Of a stretch of DNA of 64,000 nucleotides, positions 1 through 12,479 are shown piece by piece; the first letter of the stretch is position 1, and each line of letters opens with the position of its first letter. The notes beneath the pieces are model-generated. The model had not been told where the DNA came from and made no database searches. It saw only the letters and a list, made by a program, of their open reading frames with translations. The translations under genes were made by a program, and so were the position numbers. Origin of the DNA: Phaseolus vulgaris (Eukaryota; Streptophyta; Magnoliopsida; Fabales; Fabaceae); assembly GCF_000499845.2 (NCBI RefSeq), contig NC_023758.2, positions 9,153,227 to 9,217,226 of the forward strand. Direction: 5' to 3'.

Positions 1-16
1 ATCAATCAGAGTAACA

Positions 17-18
<2 letters not shown>

Positions 19-61
<43 letters not shown>
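19..61. repeat. (AT)n microsatellite
   Basis: An uninterrupted run of about 21 TA dinucleotides at the window edge, just beyond the 3' end of the DUF1664 gene. It is a simple repeat with no other content. Confidence 0.97.
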
Positions 62-64
<3 letters not shown>

Positions 65-243
65 GCTTTGTAAATTGAAACTCATGCAGTGCATCACGTG
101 CCTCGTTTTCTCTCTCTTAAGACTAACATTAGCTCAAACTGATATGAAAGTATACAATGATTTAATTACAAGGACAACAAGTAAACAGCCCCCTTTTCAA
201 AAATCTTTCAAAAGATTTATCCACTGTTAGGCTAAGTTCTTTT

Positions 244-3200
244 TCAAAAGAAATATTCTGGGCGAATCTGTTTAAGAGATGGCTCAATAGACGATAATTC
301 AAATTCAAGATCATCAAGCAACCGGGGCCTCCTATATTTTGGGGCATTTCCAAAAGTGGAAGTCTACAAATAAATAAACTTCATCAACTTTGTTGTGTTG
401 TCAATCATCTCCAATTTTAGAATCATTGTACTTTTGGCAAAAAATATAATTACCTTCTCGAGCAAAACAATGCCCTTACGACAAGACAGGGACTTAAGTA
501 TAGTCGGTTTAACAGCACATATTCTTTTCAAAATGTGAGAAGCAAATTTAAATTATAATCACTCTTCAGTCCTCCCCAGGTTATAGAAAAATATAGTGCC
601 CCAGAATACCCCGCATGCAATGTATTCTTCTACAAGGGAAAATATTCAGAGAACAAAAATGAACTAATTCAAACCTCAACAATGGCCTCCGTAACTGCTC
701 TAGTTTATCCACACTATCAGGCATGACAGCGTCTGAAGCTGACCTGTCTAAACCAATAGACAACGTTTCTGCTATGTCTTTAAGACCCTACAAGCGAAAG
801 AAAGAATCATTGAGCACATAACAAGAAAATAATTTCAAAATTTAAATAATTCAACATTAAAGTATATTAAAATATTTAACCCAAACGCATTTGCCACAAT
901 AGGAAAAATAGCAAAAGAAAACAGAGAAGGTAGAAGAATACCTTCACATTCGGAGCTCCCTTAAATGTGAGCAAATTCGGGGACTTCCCTGAAACTTTCA
1001 GTTGTTCCTGCTGAATATTTACTTATTAACATCAGATCATTATTTCAACAAGAACACAAAAGATATAATTAGTAACTAAGCCACCACAAGAACAAGATCT
1101 GAATAACGTGTTGTAATACTATAAGATAAATGTTAGCACTAAATATTTCAAGCTAATCTAGGTTTCTCAGTGTTACTTTAAAACTAACAGCAGATGAGTG
1201 ATGATCCAGTATCCAGACTATATATAATAATATATTAATATATTTGCATACTCAGCAGCAAATTAACAGGAAATTTGAGTGTGACAAAAAACAATCGTGA
1301 GTATGATTACAACTGACAAATATAAGAAACAAACTCCAACCTGTAAAATTTCAGGCATTTTCCGGCCTTTTCCGTGTACAAAGTCAATGAGATATGCCAA
1401 TCCATAATTTGCGTAATCCTGCAACCACACTACTAAATCAGCACTTTCTTTAAGCGTATCAACAGGTGTAACTATTTTAATACTAAGATCTGAAATGCAT
1501 ACCAACCAAATACACTTCATTTTCTTACACACACAAGAGATGTTACAAATAAAAAAAAAAAAAAGAGTTCAAGAACTAGATATTCCCCTCAAAATTTAAC
1601 AAGGACATGAATGAGTTTTACCTGCTTAGAACTCAATGTAGTCAACCTTTCATCCTGAAAAGGCATAATTATAAAACATAAGAATAATTCAAGCACATGC
1701 ATGGTCACAGGCACAAAAATATTAGTTAGTGACAAATAAAAGAAATAACCAATTTGGGGAAAACATAAACATATTACTGTGACAACTTAGATATTTTCAT
1801 TCAAATGAAAATCAAATAATCAAGCCAAACTCCTACATATCCATCATCATAGGTCTATACTACTAGCACGACAACCATGAATCAACTGGCCACAGCAAGA
1901 AAGTGAACACATTACATACCATTTGCTCCACTGTTTGTTGCAAAAAACCCAAGTCCTCGTGGAGACTAGTTATAGTACTTCGAACTCCAGCAACCTGTGA
2001 AAGGTGAATCACAACCACAGATTTGTTTACTTCCCATGATAATTATAAATTATAATAAAAATGGACAAGGTAAAGACAAATTGTGGTTTCAATTCCTTTA
2101 TCCTGGACTACACACAGCTGATATGAAAGAAATTACCAGCAGATCTTATGTAACTTGTGAATAGATAGGTATCCATTAAAAAAGTCCTGAATATTTCTAG
2201 ACTGCAAGAAGATCCTCAAGTACTAATGCAAGAAAAACTTTCAGTAATTTTCTTATAGTAACTAAATAAGGCCTTCCAAGTTAAAAATTCTAAGATTAAG
2301 AATTTTAAAAAGAATGATTTTTGTGATTTGAAGATTTTTGTGATTTGAAGATTTTAATGAATGGATAAGAGGTTCGCTGACAGATTAAAAATTATGATTG
2401 AATTTATTGCAGAGAATCAATATAGCTTGGTTTATGTTGTATGATGAAAAAGAGTACAATATGAGCAATTGTAAAGATACAGTAACTGGTCTTTGGCACA
2501 ATATAAAATTTAATTAAAAAAAAAAACTATGTTGAATGTTCTGCCATTTACAGAAGCGATCGTGCTCCCAAAATAGGTATAGAAGGAGGGAAGGTATCGT
2601 GCATATCTAAATTCTAATATTTAGAGAACTTGATATTCCACTATTAATCAAGATTCAAGAGTTATAAAGTACTGAGTATAATGAATATGTACGAATCACA
2701 TGATAGGCATGTGAGCTGCTTCATTAGTGGTCACTAATCAAGATGAGACGACAGCCCAACGGAGGGTTTTTAAGTAACTACCACATAATATTCACTAACA
2801 TAGATCCATAAAAACTTTCTGAGATTCAAAATCAGTAACTTTTAAAGAATTGTTGATCCAGTTGACTGGAGAATATTAATAAGTATGCACCGGTCTCTAT
2901 GATAAAAAAGAAAAGGAATGCATGTAAGAGCATTTTATGTGGCAAAAGACATACTTCATCCTTTGTTGACCGGGCCAACTCAATCTGCTTGAGCATTTTG
3001 TCATCCAAATTCTGAATTCTCTGGATCAAATGCTTCTTGGCATCCTGCCATCATAACAATTGACAGGAAATTGTAAGAGTAAAAATCTTATAATATAATT
3101 TACATATTATTTTTCATAGTAAGTCTTCCAAGCAGAACAATCAACCCCCCCACCCATATTAGGGACAAAAGATGCATTGTAGTATATTAAAATGTGTCAG

Positions 3201-5677
3201 TTAACTTTATTGGTGATGGATTATATCTCTTCACGTGTCCTCTCTAAAAAAAGGATAACTTCAGACTGATTCTTTGGAATGGAATGGGAAAGACCATTTC
3301 TTCTTAAGAATACAAAGTTACCTACAGAATGTAAGCAACTCTTTTCCTTTTCTCTTTCCAGTGTTAAAAGAGTTGAGCACCAATAGGTCCTCAACTAAAT
3401 GGTTAAGATCATGGTTTGGAAATTACTAGCCCTTGATCACTGCTTACCGAATAAAATCTGGCCAGAACAGATTTGGGATAACTTAATATTTATGAAGAGT
3501 CTTTAGGCACAATACTGCCACTGATGCTTACTATATGACTTGATCTCCTTTTACTGTTTTAAGTTGAAAGAAGAAGATTGAATGTATTTCTGAATGTGTT
3601 TACAAATGTGATTACAATATAAATTTATAGATTATTTACAACCTAATTAAAGAAAGAAATAATAGGTAATTAAAGTTATACAAATCAAATCAAATCACCA
3701 AAAGATATCAAACCTGTCCTAATAAATAGAAAACGGAATATGCACCTATTATGGAATAATTATCTCCTAATTACGCAACAGTAATCATGAGTCTAAAAGC
3801 ACTGTATTTTCTACTACAATCCTACAAAAGTCATCCTGAAATATAAATTAAAGCATGGTAGCAACTCCATAGAAATTCAAAACTGAAACACCTTCCTAGC
3901 AAATCATATTAATGAATGACAGATTATAATCCATCCACTTGGATAAAGGAATTTTAAATTCTAAGTCAATGGAGTCTCAGTTTCCAGTGCAGTAAGTATG
4001 CAGTACCTAACGAACATAGCTACATACAGATATAAAAAGAAAATCCCAAGCAATAAATGAACACCTACAGCGATGACATCAGAGGCATGCTGCAACTTTT
4101 TTGTTAAATCTGCAACAGCTTTTTCCATGCTCTGTTTAGTCACGTACATAAGATCTGAGAATGAAATGCCCTGATATAGGAAAGTAGAAATCAGAAATCA
4201 CAATCACAAACAATTAAATCGGAAATATTAAATGTATAAAATCAATTACAATAATTATGGGGTAAATATCATCAACTTGCTACCTTTAAATGAGAGAAAA
4301 TTAAGAAACAATTATAACAATATTGGAAAAGGAGAAATAGAGAAAAAAAATTCATCAACCATAAACTAATGAAATTATTCAAAAAAGTGTGCAAGAATCC
4401 ATGCAAGCAGTTTCCCACCTTCCACCACATGTAACCGTAACCCAGAGCACCCAAGGCAGCAGCTGGAACGACAAGAGATGATAAATTACCTATCAAAAAA
4501 GAGAACAAGCAATTAGAAAAGCAATGCATGAATGGATCACACAAAATACACTCTACATCTGCACAACACACATCAACATGTTGACAGCCTACATATGAAA
4601 TGCAGAGAAACATAACAAGTAAAACACGCCATCTAAGTAACAGCTATATTAGATGGTAGAATTGAACATATTACTCTGTCCAGAACCCCCATTCAATACT
4701 GTGATTGGTCTACTTGATGCTAATTGTCGAACTTCATTTGCCAGACGACGCACCTGTAGTAAAGTCAAGCAACATTTCCGTAAAGAAAATTCAAATTCTC
4801 CTACCAGCTCAGTTCATAAACAAAAGACACCCAGACATATTCACCCAGTTCATTACCTGAGCAGCTATTGCATCAGCATATTCACTTTCACCTTCAGCCT
4901 GATCCCCCGATTTTTCCAATCCCTTCACCAGCAACTACAGCCCCAAAAAATAGAGAAATTAAACACCATCAGCATACAAACATAGAGTTTTTAAACACAC
5001 ACATAGACACATATAAAATATATAAGCAATATCAAGAGTTTTTAAAAAATAATAATCCAGCTTCACTAGCTGATAATAGGCGTATAACAAAAAAAAACTT
5101 AATTTACAAGGACTATAGAAAACACACGATGACCACCATATGTAGCTATACCAAATTCGTGGGAACCAAAGGCGTTTACGGTCACGGGCACCGATAAACA
5201 AACGAAATTAAAAACGATTTTCCCAAACCCTACCATCGGTTAAAAACGAATATTCCAAAACTCTATCACCACCATCTCAGACAAACCACTACTCGTTTCA
5301 TAACACAGCCTCCTCGACTTCAAGAACACCAGTAGAAGATCCATAACTCAGGAAAAACGAAAAGAAAAGCAATAGCAGAAAATTTCTCACGCGGATTTCA
5401 AAAAATTGAAGTTAAGAGATAGATGTAGATTATTCCAACGAGAAAAGGAGTGGAACTGGAAATACCTGAAGGTCGCCGATTAAATCGGACAATTTACCGT
5501 TTTTGACGAGGACGGTGCCGGTGTAACCTGAAGGAAGAGAGTGAAATCAAATAAGTGAAAAAAAAAAAAGTAGTTACTGATATGCTATTAAGAGAGAGAT
5601 AGAGAAAGAGAGGTACCTGCTCCAGCAATGACAAGGATCTTGGAGATCCCCATTCCGCTTTGCATAGCCATAGCCAT
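244..5677 (-). CDS. DUF1664 family protein gene, 14 exons
   Basis: Unknown function; the family (PF07889) is plant-specific and recognised here from remembered homologues. CDS exons, read right to left: 5677-5617, 5527-5466, 4934-4857, 4753-4675, 4489-4419, 4170-4069, 3044-2955, 1994-1920, 1654-1622, 1418-1341, 1007-942, 787-675, 523-454, 363-244. Every junction has GT..AG, and the phases give one continuous frame of about 365 residues. The start is the first ATG of MAMAMQSGMG. Residues about 12-30 (SKILVIAGAGYTGTVLVKN) form a hydrophobic N-terminal segment, and VVPAAALGALGYGYMWWK in exon 5 is a second one. Exons 6-8 (KQSMEKAVADLTKKL, IQRIQNLDDKMLKQIELA) look amphipathic or coiled-coil. Exons 1-12 are confident. 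Exons 13-14 (ICAVKPTILK..., TSTFGNAPKYRRPR...) rest only on splice-site and phase compatibility, and the true 3' end could differ. Confidence 0.85.
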
Positions 5678-5877
5678 GGCGAGAGAGAAAAGTCAGAAAG
5701 ATTCGATGATCAGGTTCGGTTGCTCTATAAAAATGCTTTCACTACTTAACCCAACAGACTCTTTTCACCTCAATAATTTCTCGTGGCATCCGATACTAAA
5801 TGTTAAAATACTATTTTATCTTTTTTTTTATTCCATATATAATTGAGAATATGTTTTTGAATTTGGAAGTATTTTTA

Positions 5878-6185
5878 AAATTTATAAAATTTGGAATTTT
5901 TTTTTATGTAAAATAAGTCTATAAATTATGTAATTTGAATATATTTTAGATTATATAATTCAGAAATCAATTTTATATTAAAAAATCTTTTAAATTATAT
6001 AATTCGGGAACTAATTGTTTCTGAATTACATAATCCAGAAATTAATCTTATCTATAGAAAAAATTTTCAAATTATGTAATCCAAAAACTAGTTAGAAATT
6101 TTTTTTAAATTACATAATTTGAAAGTTAATTCTGGATTTAAAAAAGAAAAACTTTTAAATTATATAATTTAAAATATTTAAAAAA
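5878..6185. repeat. Degenerate AT-rich repeat cluster
   Basis: A motif of the type AAATTATGTAATCCAGAAA, on either strand, recurs at least six times with heavy divergence across this stretch upstream of the DUF1664 gene. No coding potential is visible. The interval 5700-6330 otherwise holds only AT-rich intergenic DNA. Confidence 0.5.
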
Positions 6186-6326
6186 TATATTTTTGAAATA
6201 AAAAAACGTATAGAGATATGAATTGCAGAAAGAAGCACCTACCCAACACGATAACGGACGGCCTTCCAAACGACTTGGTTTTGTTATATATCTAATCTAA
6301 TGCCCTACACCCATATAATATATGTA

Positions 6327-6661
6327 CTCCCCAAATCTATTTTATTTGTCTTCAGATATCTGATTAATATATTTTTATTTTCAAAAAATCTAAAAGATCT
6401 TTGATTACTATACAAATTTCCTCACATTAATTGAAATTCCCTTTTTCATTTTTCAAAATCAAGTATCCTATATTTATTTTCTTTTTAATTAAATATCATT
6501 AGTTAAAATCTTTTATTTTAAAAATGTCAAATTCTCAATTTTAATGAAATTTTTCATTGTTATCTCAATAAATTTCGGGATGATTTATTTCTGAATATTT
6601 GTTTCCATCTTATCATTAGATAATTTTAAAAGTTAAATATTCAGGCATGAAAAAATGGGAG
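6327..6661. mobile_element. Stowaway-like (Tc1/mariner) MITE candidate, 335 bp
   Basis: The left end is CTCCCC and the right end GGGAG, each bordered by TA. This is the arrangement expected of a Stowaway/mariner MITE, whose target site duplication is TA and whose termini are CTCCCT-like. The terminal repeats stay similar for only about 10-15 bp (TACTCCCC and TACTCCCA), so decay or coincidence is possible. The interior is AT-rich and non-coding. Confidence 0.4.
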
Positions 6662-6663
6662 TA

Positions 6664-8090
6664 TTTATTTCTTAAAATGTCAGATTCATTCTCGAGATTT
6701 TATCAAATATTCTTTCTCTTCTTATTTTATTTTCATTATTATTTTATAAAATAATTTTTATGAGTTATTTCATTTTATTTAACTAGGTAAGATTAAGTTA
6801 AAGGTTACCCATAACTGTGCTTTTGAAGTCGTGATTTTTCTTTTGTGATACCAACTTTTTTAGTTGAGTCTTAGATGTTGAAAAAGTAAAACTCATTATG
6901 TAAAATCGAATTTAAATCATTTTTTAACATTCTTCTATGTTTATGAAAAAAAAAATCAATGAACTTTGATCTATTTGCATAAAGATATTACCATATTTAG
7001 AGATAAGTTTAAGAGTTTTTTTATAAAAACTAATAAACCAGTTACTAATTTATTTAATTAATTTATAAATTAATTTTTCCAATACAAAAGTGTTTCATAT
7101 GTAGTCCAAAGTAATTTATTTTATGATTTTGTAAATTTTAATTTATAAGTTACTTTATGTATGTTGTAGTATATTTAATTTTATTACATTATGTTTTAAT
7201 ACATTGTTTTTATTATTTTAAATTTCTTTTAATTTATTATTATTTATTATTCTTTAATTTTTTTTACATAGTTCAAAATAAATAAATAAAATCAACATAA
7301 GTAACTAATATTTTATTATATGATATTGTATTGAAATTACAAAAGTGAAAATTGTAAAAAAAAACAAAAGTCAATGTAATAATGTTTTAAGTTGCGAAAT
7401 AAAAAAATAAAAAGTAAATTTGATTAATACTCATTACACCACTCGTTTAAATAAAATGATTTTTTCAAATAACTTTTTTATACAACTTCAGAAAAATAAA
7501 AACAAGTACTAAAAAGTTTAATTATTTTGAAAAAATCCTAAATTGTACTTACATGATAATATAATTTTAATTAAAAACAAAAAAAATATTTATATAAGAA
7601 ATATTATATAATTATATATTTTATATCCTTTTACATTGTTTATAAGCTTGGAATATATAAATTAGAAATTGATCAGCTAGTAACAAATTTATTATCTATT
7701 AACTAACTTATCAACAAGTTTTGTCAAAAAATGTGCTTGATAAAACTACTATAAACTAACTTACTTTAGAAACTTCTAAGTTATAAACTATAAGGTATTT
7801 CATAGCTTATAACTTATTTTATTTTATTAATACCCCTTATACTTTAATATATTTTCTTATCGTTCATAATTTCTTTTTAATTATTAACACTCATTTCAAT
7901 CTTATGAATACAGTTAATCATTATACTATTTTTATTATTTTTAAATTATTTTTTAATGTAATGTTTAATAAAAATTAAACATAATAAAAATTGAAAAAAA
8001 CAAATTTAACATAACACGAAGTTAAATTGAAAAATAAAAAAATATATAGAACCAAATATAATTAATACTCATTATATAAATTCATTTAAA
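6664..8090. other. AT-rich intergenic stretch
   Basis: No gene or RNA is recognisable. The sequence is rich in TTTAAT/ATTAAT. A block around 7280-7460 resembles one around 7960-8090 (both end in ATTAATACTCATTA), suggesting an old local duplication. Nothing else can be supported. Confidence 0.5.
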
Positions 8091-8094
8091 AGGA

Positions 8095-8155
8095 AAAATC
8101 TTCCTATATAATTTACACATTATTTTTCATATTAAGTCTTCCAAGAAGAAGATGG
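8095..8155 (-). pseudogene. Fragment of duplicated DUF1664 intron
   Basis: The stretch matches the intron segment around 3092-3135 of the DUF1664 gene (shared ATAATTTACA, TTATTTTTCAT and AAGTCTTCCAAG). The homologous copy resumes near 9760, so this is the detached left end of one duplicated block separated by an insertion. Confidence 0.6.
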
Positions 8156-8193
8156 TGGGAGACATGGGACAAACCGGAGGTTAGTGTAGCACA

Positions 8194-9733
8194 TTTAGGC
8201 TTTGTTTGGATTAGAGGTTGTGGGTGAGTGAAAAGTTGAGGGTGTGGGGGAGTGGAAGTGTGAAGAAAGTGTGGAGAAAGTTGAGGGTGTTTGGATTGGG
8301 ATATGTTAGAGTGGATGTGTAAAGAAAGTTTTGTGAATGATGTGATAGTTGTGAGAGTATTTTAATATATTTTGAATAGTATAAATTGTAAGATTACAAA
8401 TTTACCCTTATATATAAATAAATAAAAAAATAAAATATTAATGTTAAATTTTGCTTGTAGATAATTTTAATATTATTAATGATTATTTAATAAATTTTAT
8501 GTTATATAAATATATAATTGTTATTAATTATGATTTTGATTACTATTAATAATAACATTAATATAATTTAAGAAAAGATGTCATGAACATTAATTAGTTA
8601 CAAAAATATATAAAGTCATTATATTGATGTAGAGGGAGATAAATACATGTTAATTTGAAATTATGCAAATTATTACAATATTTTTTATAATTTTTTTTTT
8701 AATTTTAACATTAATAAATTATGTTAAATCTACAAAAATTAAAATCCTAAACATTATAAATTTTGAATTCCATTCTGTCAAAATAAATTTTTTAAATAAA
8801 AATTTCTATTTTTTATAAACAATTAATTTTTTAAAAAATAATTACTTTCTACATGTATTATTAAAAAATCAGATTTCTTCTCAAAAGTCTGACTGGTTTT
8901 TTTAATTAATACAACATTTTTTATAAAGTTTTTAATTATAACATTAACAATTTATAATTTATGTCTGATATAAAAAAACTCTACAAATTTTTAATTCCAT
9001 TCTGAAAACATATTATTTTTAATTTCATTATGTAAACATATTCATTTTAAAACATAATAATTATCTACATTTATTACTATAAACTGAAATTTCTTATCTA
9101 AACTTTTTCTGCTTTCTTAACTTACTAAAACATTTATTTTGATTTTGTAATTTATAATATTAATTTATAAAAACCCTACACATTACAAATTTCTATTTCC
9201 AGTTGTAAAAATATTCAGTTTAAATAAATAACTTTCTTTCTTATAAATAATTAAATGTTATAAAAAAATGACTACAACATTTTTTTTAATGTTTTTAATG
9301 ATAACATTAATAATTTATGTCAAATCTAAAAAAAAATTAACTAAACATTATAAATTTTTATTTCCATTCTGTAAAAATATTATTTAGAAATAAAAAGCTA
9401 TTTTTTTAAAACAATTTAATTTTTAAAAACTAATAACTATCTACATTTATTATTAGAAATTTAAATTTTTTCTCTAAACTTTTTCTGCCTTTTTAAATTA
9501 CTATAATATTAAAATAAATATAAAAATTAAAAAACCTGAATAAAATGGAGACCCTCTGATTTATGTGGCATGTAGGAGAAAAGAAAGATAGAAAAACAAT
9601 TTTATACATCTGATGTGGCATTTTGTTATGCAATCTCCCCTTTCTCTTCGTTTTGGAGAAGATGCAAGATTCCTTACACTTTCCTGCAGTCTCTCCCTCA
9701 CCCACACACATAACTGGAAGCAAACGGCCCCTA
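8194..9733. mobile_element. hAT-like non-autonomous element candidate, 1.54 kb
   Basis: The left end (TAGG, then GTTTGG, later TTGTGGGTGAG) and the reverse complement of the right end (TAGGGGCCGTTTGC, later TGTGTGGGTGAG) are alignable imperfect inverted repeats over about 40 bp. Flanking octamers GTAGCACA (8186-8193) and GAAGCAAA (9734-9741) agree at 6 of 8 positions and could be a decayed 8 bp target site duplication, as hAT elements make. There is no transposase. The interior contains four degenerate direct repeats recognisable by ATTCCATTCTG-like words near 8766, 8993, 9198 and 9360. The element lies inside the duplicated DUF1664 fragment. Confidence 0.45.
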
Positions 9734-9759
9734 GAAGCAAACGGTACCCAAAGCAAAAC

Positions 9760-10500
9760 ATTTTCAACCCCCACCCTTATTAGGGTCAACAGATGCATTG
9801 CAGTATATTAAAATAACTTCAGACTGATTCTTTGTGATGGGAGAGACCACTTCTCCTTAAAAATCCAAAGTTAGCTACAAAATGTGTAAGAACCTCGTTT
9901 CCTTTTCTCTATCCAGTACATCAACCTGTTGAATGCAGAGAAATATAACAAGCAAAGCACACCATCTTAAGCAACAGCTATATTAGATGTAGAACTGAAT
10001 ACATTACTGTCCAGAACCACCATTCAGCACTGTGATTGGTCTACTTGATATTTATTGCTGAACTTCATTCGAGCAACATTCCGTATTAAGAAAATTCAAA
10101 ATTCTCCTCCCAGCTCATTTCATACACAAAAGACACCAAGACATATTCACCTGAGCAGCTATTGCATAAGCATTTACTCTCACCTTCAACCTCCAATTCA
10201 TTCACCAGCAATACATACACACATACATAATCTAATATATAAACAATATCCGGAGTTATAAAAGAGTAACAATCCTGCTTCTCGAGCTGATAATTAGGCT
10301 TATAAACAAAAAAAATTACGAGGACTATAGAAAAACACACGATGACCACCATCTATAGCTATCAGACAATCATTCCAAATTCGTGGGAACCTCAGGCCTT
10401 TACGGTCCCGGCCACTGATAAACAGACAAAGTTAAAAACGAATCTTCCCAAACCCTACCATTGGTTAAAAATGAATATTCCAAAACTCTATCATCACCAA
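9760..10500 (-). pseudogene. Truncated duplicate of the DUF1664 gene
   Basis: This block is colinear with 3140-5275 of the complete gene but lacks about 3365-4570, the part holding exons 5 and 6. Parts matching exon 4 (CCAGAACC, then CAGCACTGTGATTGGTCTAC) and exon 3 (CTGAGCAGCTATTGCAT) are recognisable. The exon 4 acceptor and neighbouring coding bases are deleted, and exon 3 has lost its middle. The upstream part 10230-10500 matches intron 2 and the region beyond it (GGAACC, then TTTACGGTC). It cannot encode the protein. It lies directly downstream of the PTF2-type gene. Confidence 0.85.
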
Positions 10501-10796
10501 AAATAAGCTGTAACTAAAATCTGAACAGCAATATCTTGAAAGCAGAACCAAAATAAGATATGTATAGAATCATCATTGTGTCCTGATATCAAGTATGTAC
10601 ATTCAGGTGCCTGAATTATTTAAAAGTAAAAAACAAAATTGGCATCATCATTCATACAAAAAAAATGTTCGTACAAAACTTGCAGCAACATAACATCTGC
10701 TCTAGATGGCTGTATAGGAGGACAAAATGTTAATGGGCAATTAAAATAGTGGTATATCTGAAATTTCTCACCAAATGCCTGTATATCTGAAACATC

Positions 10797-12395
10797 TCAT
10801 ACAATGCCAGAGTTAAACACATGTAGATCGAGTAAGGTATTGTAGTGCCCCTTCTCAATTTCCTCATCTTTTACTTTATGAAGAACAAGGGTCTCAATAA
10901 TAAGGTCTTCCCAATCAACATCGTCAACTACCATTCCTTTTCTTTTCCTCCTTCTCTTAGGACAAGAGCTATCTAAAGGGACAGGAATCTCAGCATCACC
11001 TAGATCAGCATCTAATGGATGCATAATTCGGTTTATCCGCAACTTAGCAGCGTTGATTCTCTTCTGCCTCATTTGACATTTCAATTGACCATTGACAAAT
11101 GATGGTGGCATTGTATGCACACCAACATCCTTCTCCATTAGTTCTTTAAGCATTAGCTTCTTGCTCAATTCAGATTTTCCATCCCACCACTCCCTACACT
11201 CTAGCAAATCAAATTGAAAACTAATCCTTTTTCGAGCATTCCCACTCCCTATCAACGACTCAGCACAACGATTTTGATCTAAAAACTTCTTATACATCAC
11301 AGACAAACATTCACGGGAGATCTGCATTCTGTCAGCATCTCCAACAGTTTTACTCTCCAACGAAAAGTATTGTAAATCCTTACGCGAAGTCACACCATCA
11401 ACGCCATATTCAAATTCATCGTCATGTCTCAAGCATTCGGCAACCACATCCTCCAAGTCCACCGCAGCTCGATCAAGACCCTTCCTCTTCTCCTGAATCT
11501 CCCCAGGATTCAACATAATCTTCCTCTCCATATACTGAATCACCAAAGGCGCATTCTTCATAATGTTTTTAACAGTAACATCCTTACCCCAAGGCAACAC
11601 CTGCGCAGCCTTCACAAGCGTCTCAAGCAACTCCTTATATCTAAGCCGACTAGTTGAAACCCTAGCATGAACCTCCTTAGCCAATTCCTCCATCCCCACC
11701 ACGACCCCATTCAACTCCGCCACAAACACCAACACCGCCACAACCAGCGGAAGCGGACGGCGGCCGGTACTCAAAAACCACTTCACCGCACACTGAATCA
11801 AAAACACCCCCTGCTTCCGCATCCTCTCAATCACACCCCTCTCAACAGAGGCAAAGAGACACGAATTTTTAATTGTCCGTTCCAACGAATGCACAATGTC
11901 AAACTCGGGAAAATCAGGCCTCAGATCCAAAAAATCAACAACACGCTGAATCATCCTACCGATTTCATACACGTCGCACCCCACCGTGGAGGCGACCTCC
12001 GCCATGGGCAAGGGCCGGTCCTCCCTCCGCATGATAACATACGCGCACGCGCCGATGAGCACGCGGAACCACTCGCCCTGGCCAAACTCACCCTCGGTGA
12101 TGGTGTGCACCATACTCCTGACGTCGACGTTCTTGGAAGATAACCCTAAGCTGTAGGTTACTTCCTCGATGGTGCTTTTCGCGGCAAAGAGTTTCCTCTC
12201 TCTGTAAGAGTATTCGCTGCCGGAACCGGCAGTGCCGACATGGATGAAGCTACCCTGGGGACCATCGATGCCGCCGATTTGGGCTTCGAATTGGTCGAAT
12301 TGCTGAATGCCACCGCACGAGGAACAGATCAACTCGCCAGAATCATCGTCGCGGATGAACGAGGTTTCGCCGCAATAGCTGCAAGGAGGAGACAT
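10797..12395 (-). CDS. PTF2: TFIIB-related transcription factor, PTF2 type
   Basis: The product is 532 residues in a single uninterrupted exon. It opens with a TFIIB-type zinc ribbon (CSYCGE...CSSCGG, residues about 5-29), followed by a cyclin-like core (residues about 65-270) with recognisable repeat signatures such as ACAYVIMRREDRPLPMAEVA and CAVKWFLSTGRRPLPLVVA. The C-terminal half is basic and lineage-specific, with KRRRKRK near residue 485. Plant PTF2 (also called a plant-specific TFIIB-related protein) is of similar length and known for roles in pollen and embryo transcription. The expected role is a general initiation factor for a nuclear RNA polymerase. The start is the first ATG, directly before the zinc ribbon, and the stop is TGA/TAG-clean. 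Long plus-strand open frames inside it are GC-rich shadows. Paralogue identity (PTF2 versus other BRPs) is from memory of the family. Confidence 0.85.
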   Translation of the reverse strand: MSPPCSYCGETSFIRDDDSGELICSSCGGIQQFDQFEAQIGGIDGPQGSFIHVGTAGSGSEYSYRERKLFAAKSTIEEVTYSLGLSSKNVDVRSMVHTITEGEFGQGEWFRVLIGACAYVIMRREDRPLPMAEVASTVGCDVYEIGRMIQRVVDFLDLRPDFPEFDIVHSLERTIKNSCLFASVERGVIERMRKQGVFLIQCAVKWFLSTGRRPLPLVVAVLVFVAELNGVVVGMEELAKEVHARVSTSRLRYKELLETLVKAAQVLPWGKDVTVKNIMKNAPLVIQYMERKIMLNPGEIQEKRKGLDRAAVDLEDVVAECLRHDDEFEYGVDGVTSRKDLQYFSLESKTVGDADRMQISRECLSVMYKKFLDQNRCAESLIGSGNARKRISFQFDLLECREWWDGKSELSKKLMLKELMEKDVGVHTMPPSFVNGQLKCQMRQKRINAAKLRINRIMHPLDADLGDAEIPVPLDSSCPKRRRKRKGMVVDDVDWEDLIIETLVLHKVKDEEIEKGHYNTLLDLHVFNSGIV

Positions 12396-12440
12396 GAAAC
12401 GCTAGTTCCAAATAGTATAACAAATCTAAGTAAATTCAGT

Positions 12441-12453
12441 TTGTATATATAAA
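12441..12453 (-). promoter_or_regulatory. TATA box of the PTF2-type gene
   Basis: Reading the minus strand, TTTATATATACAAA lies about 45-58 bases before the ATG at 12395. A TATATATA core at that distance would give a very short 5' leader. It is the only clear TATA motif near the start. Confidence 0.55.
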
Positions 12454-12479
12454 CCCTTTTCAATTTCAAAGTATGTAAG

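Noticed and set aside
11667..12143. 158-residue plus-strand frame
   Set aside because: It lies fully inside the PTF2-type gene on the other strand and is a composition shadow (His/Pro/Arg-rich, no domain).
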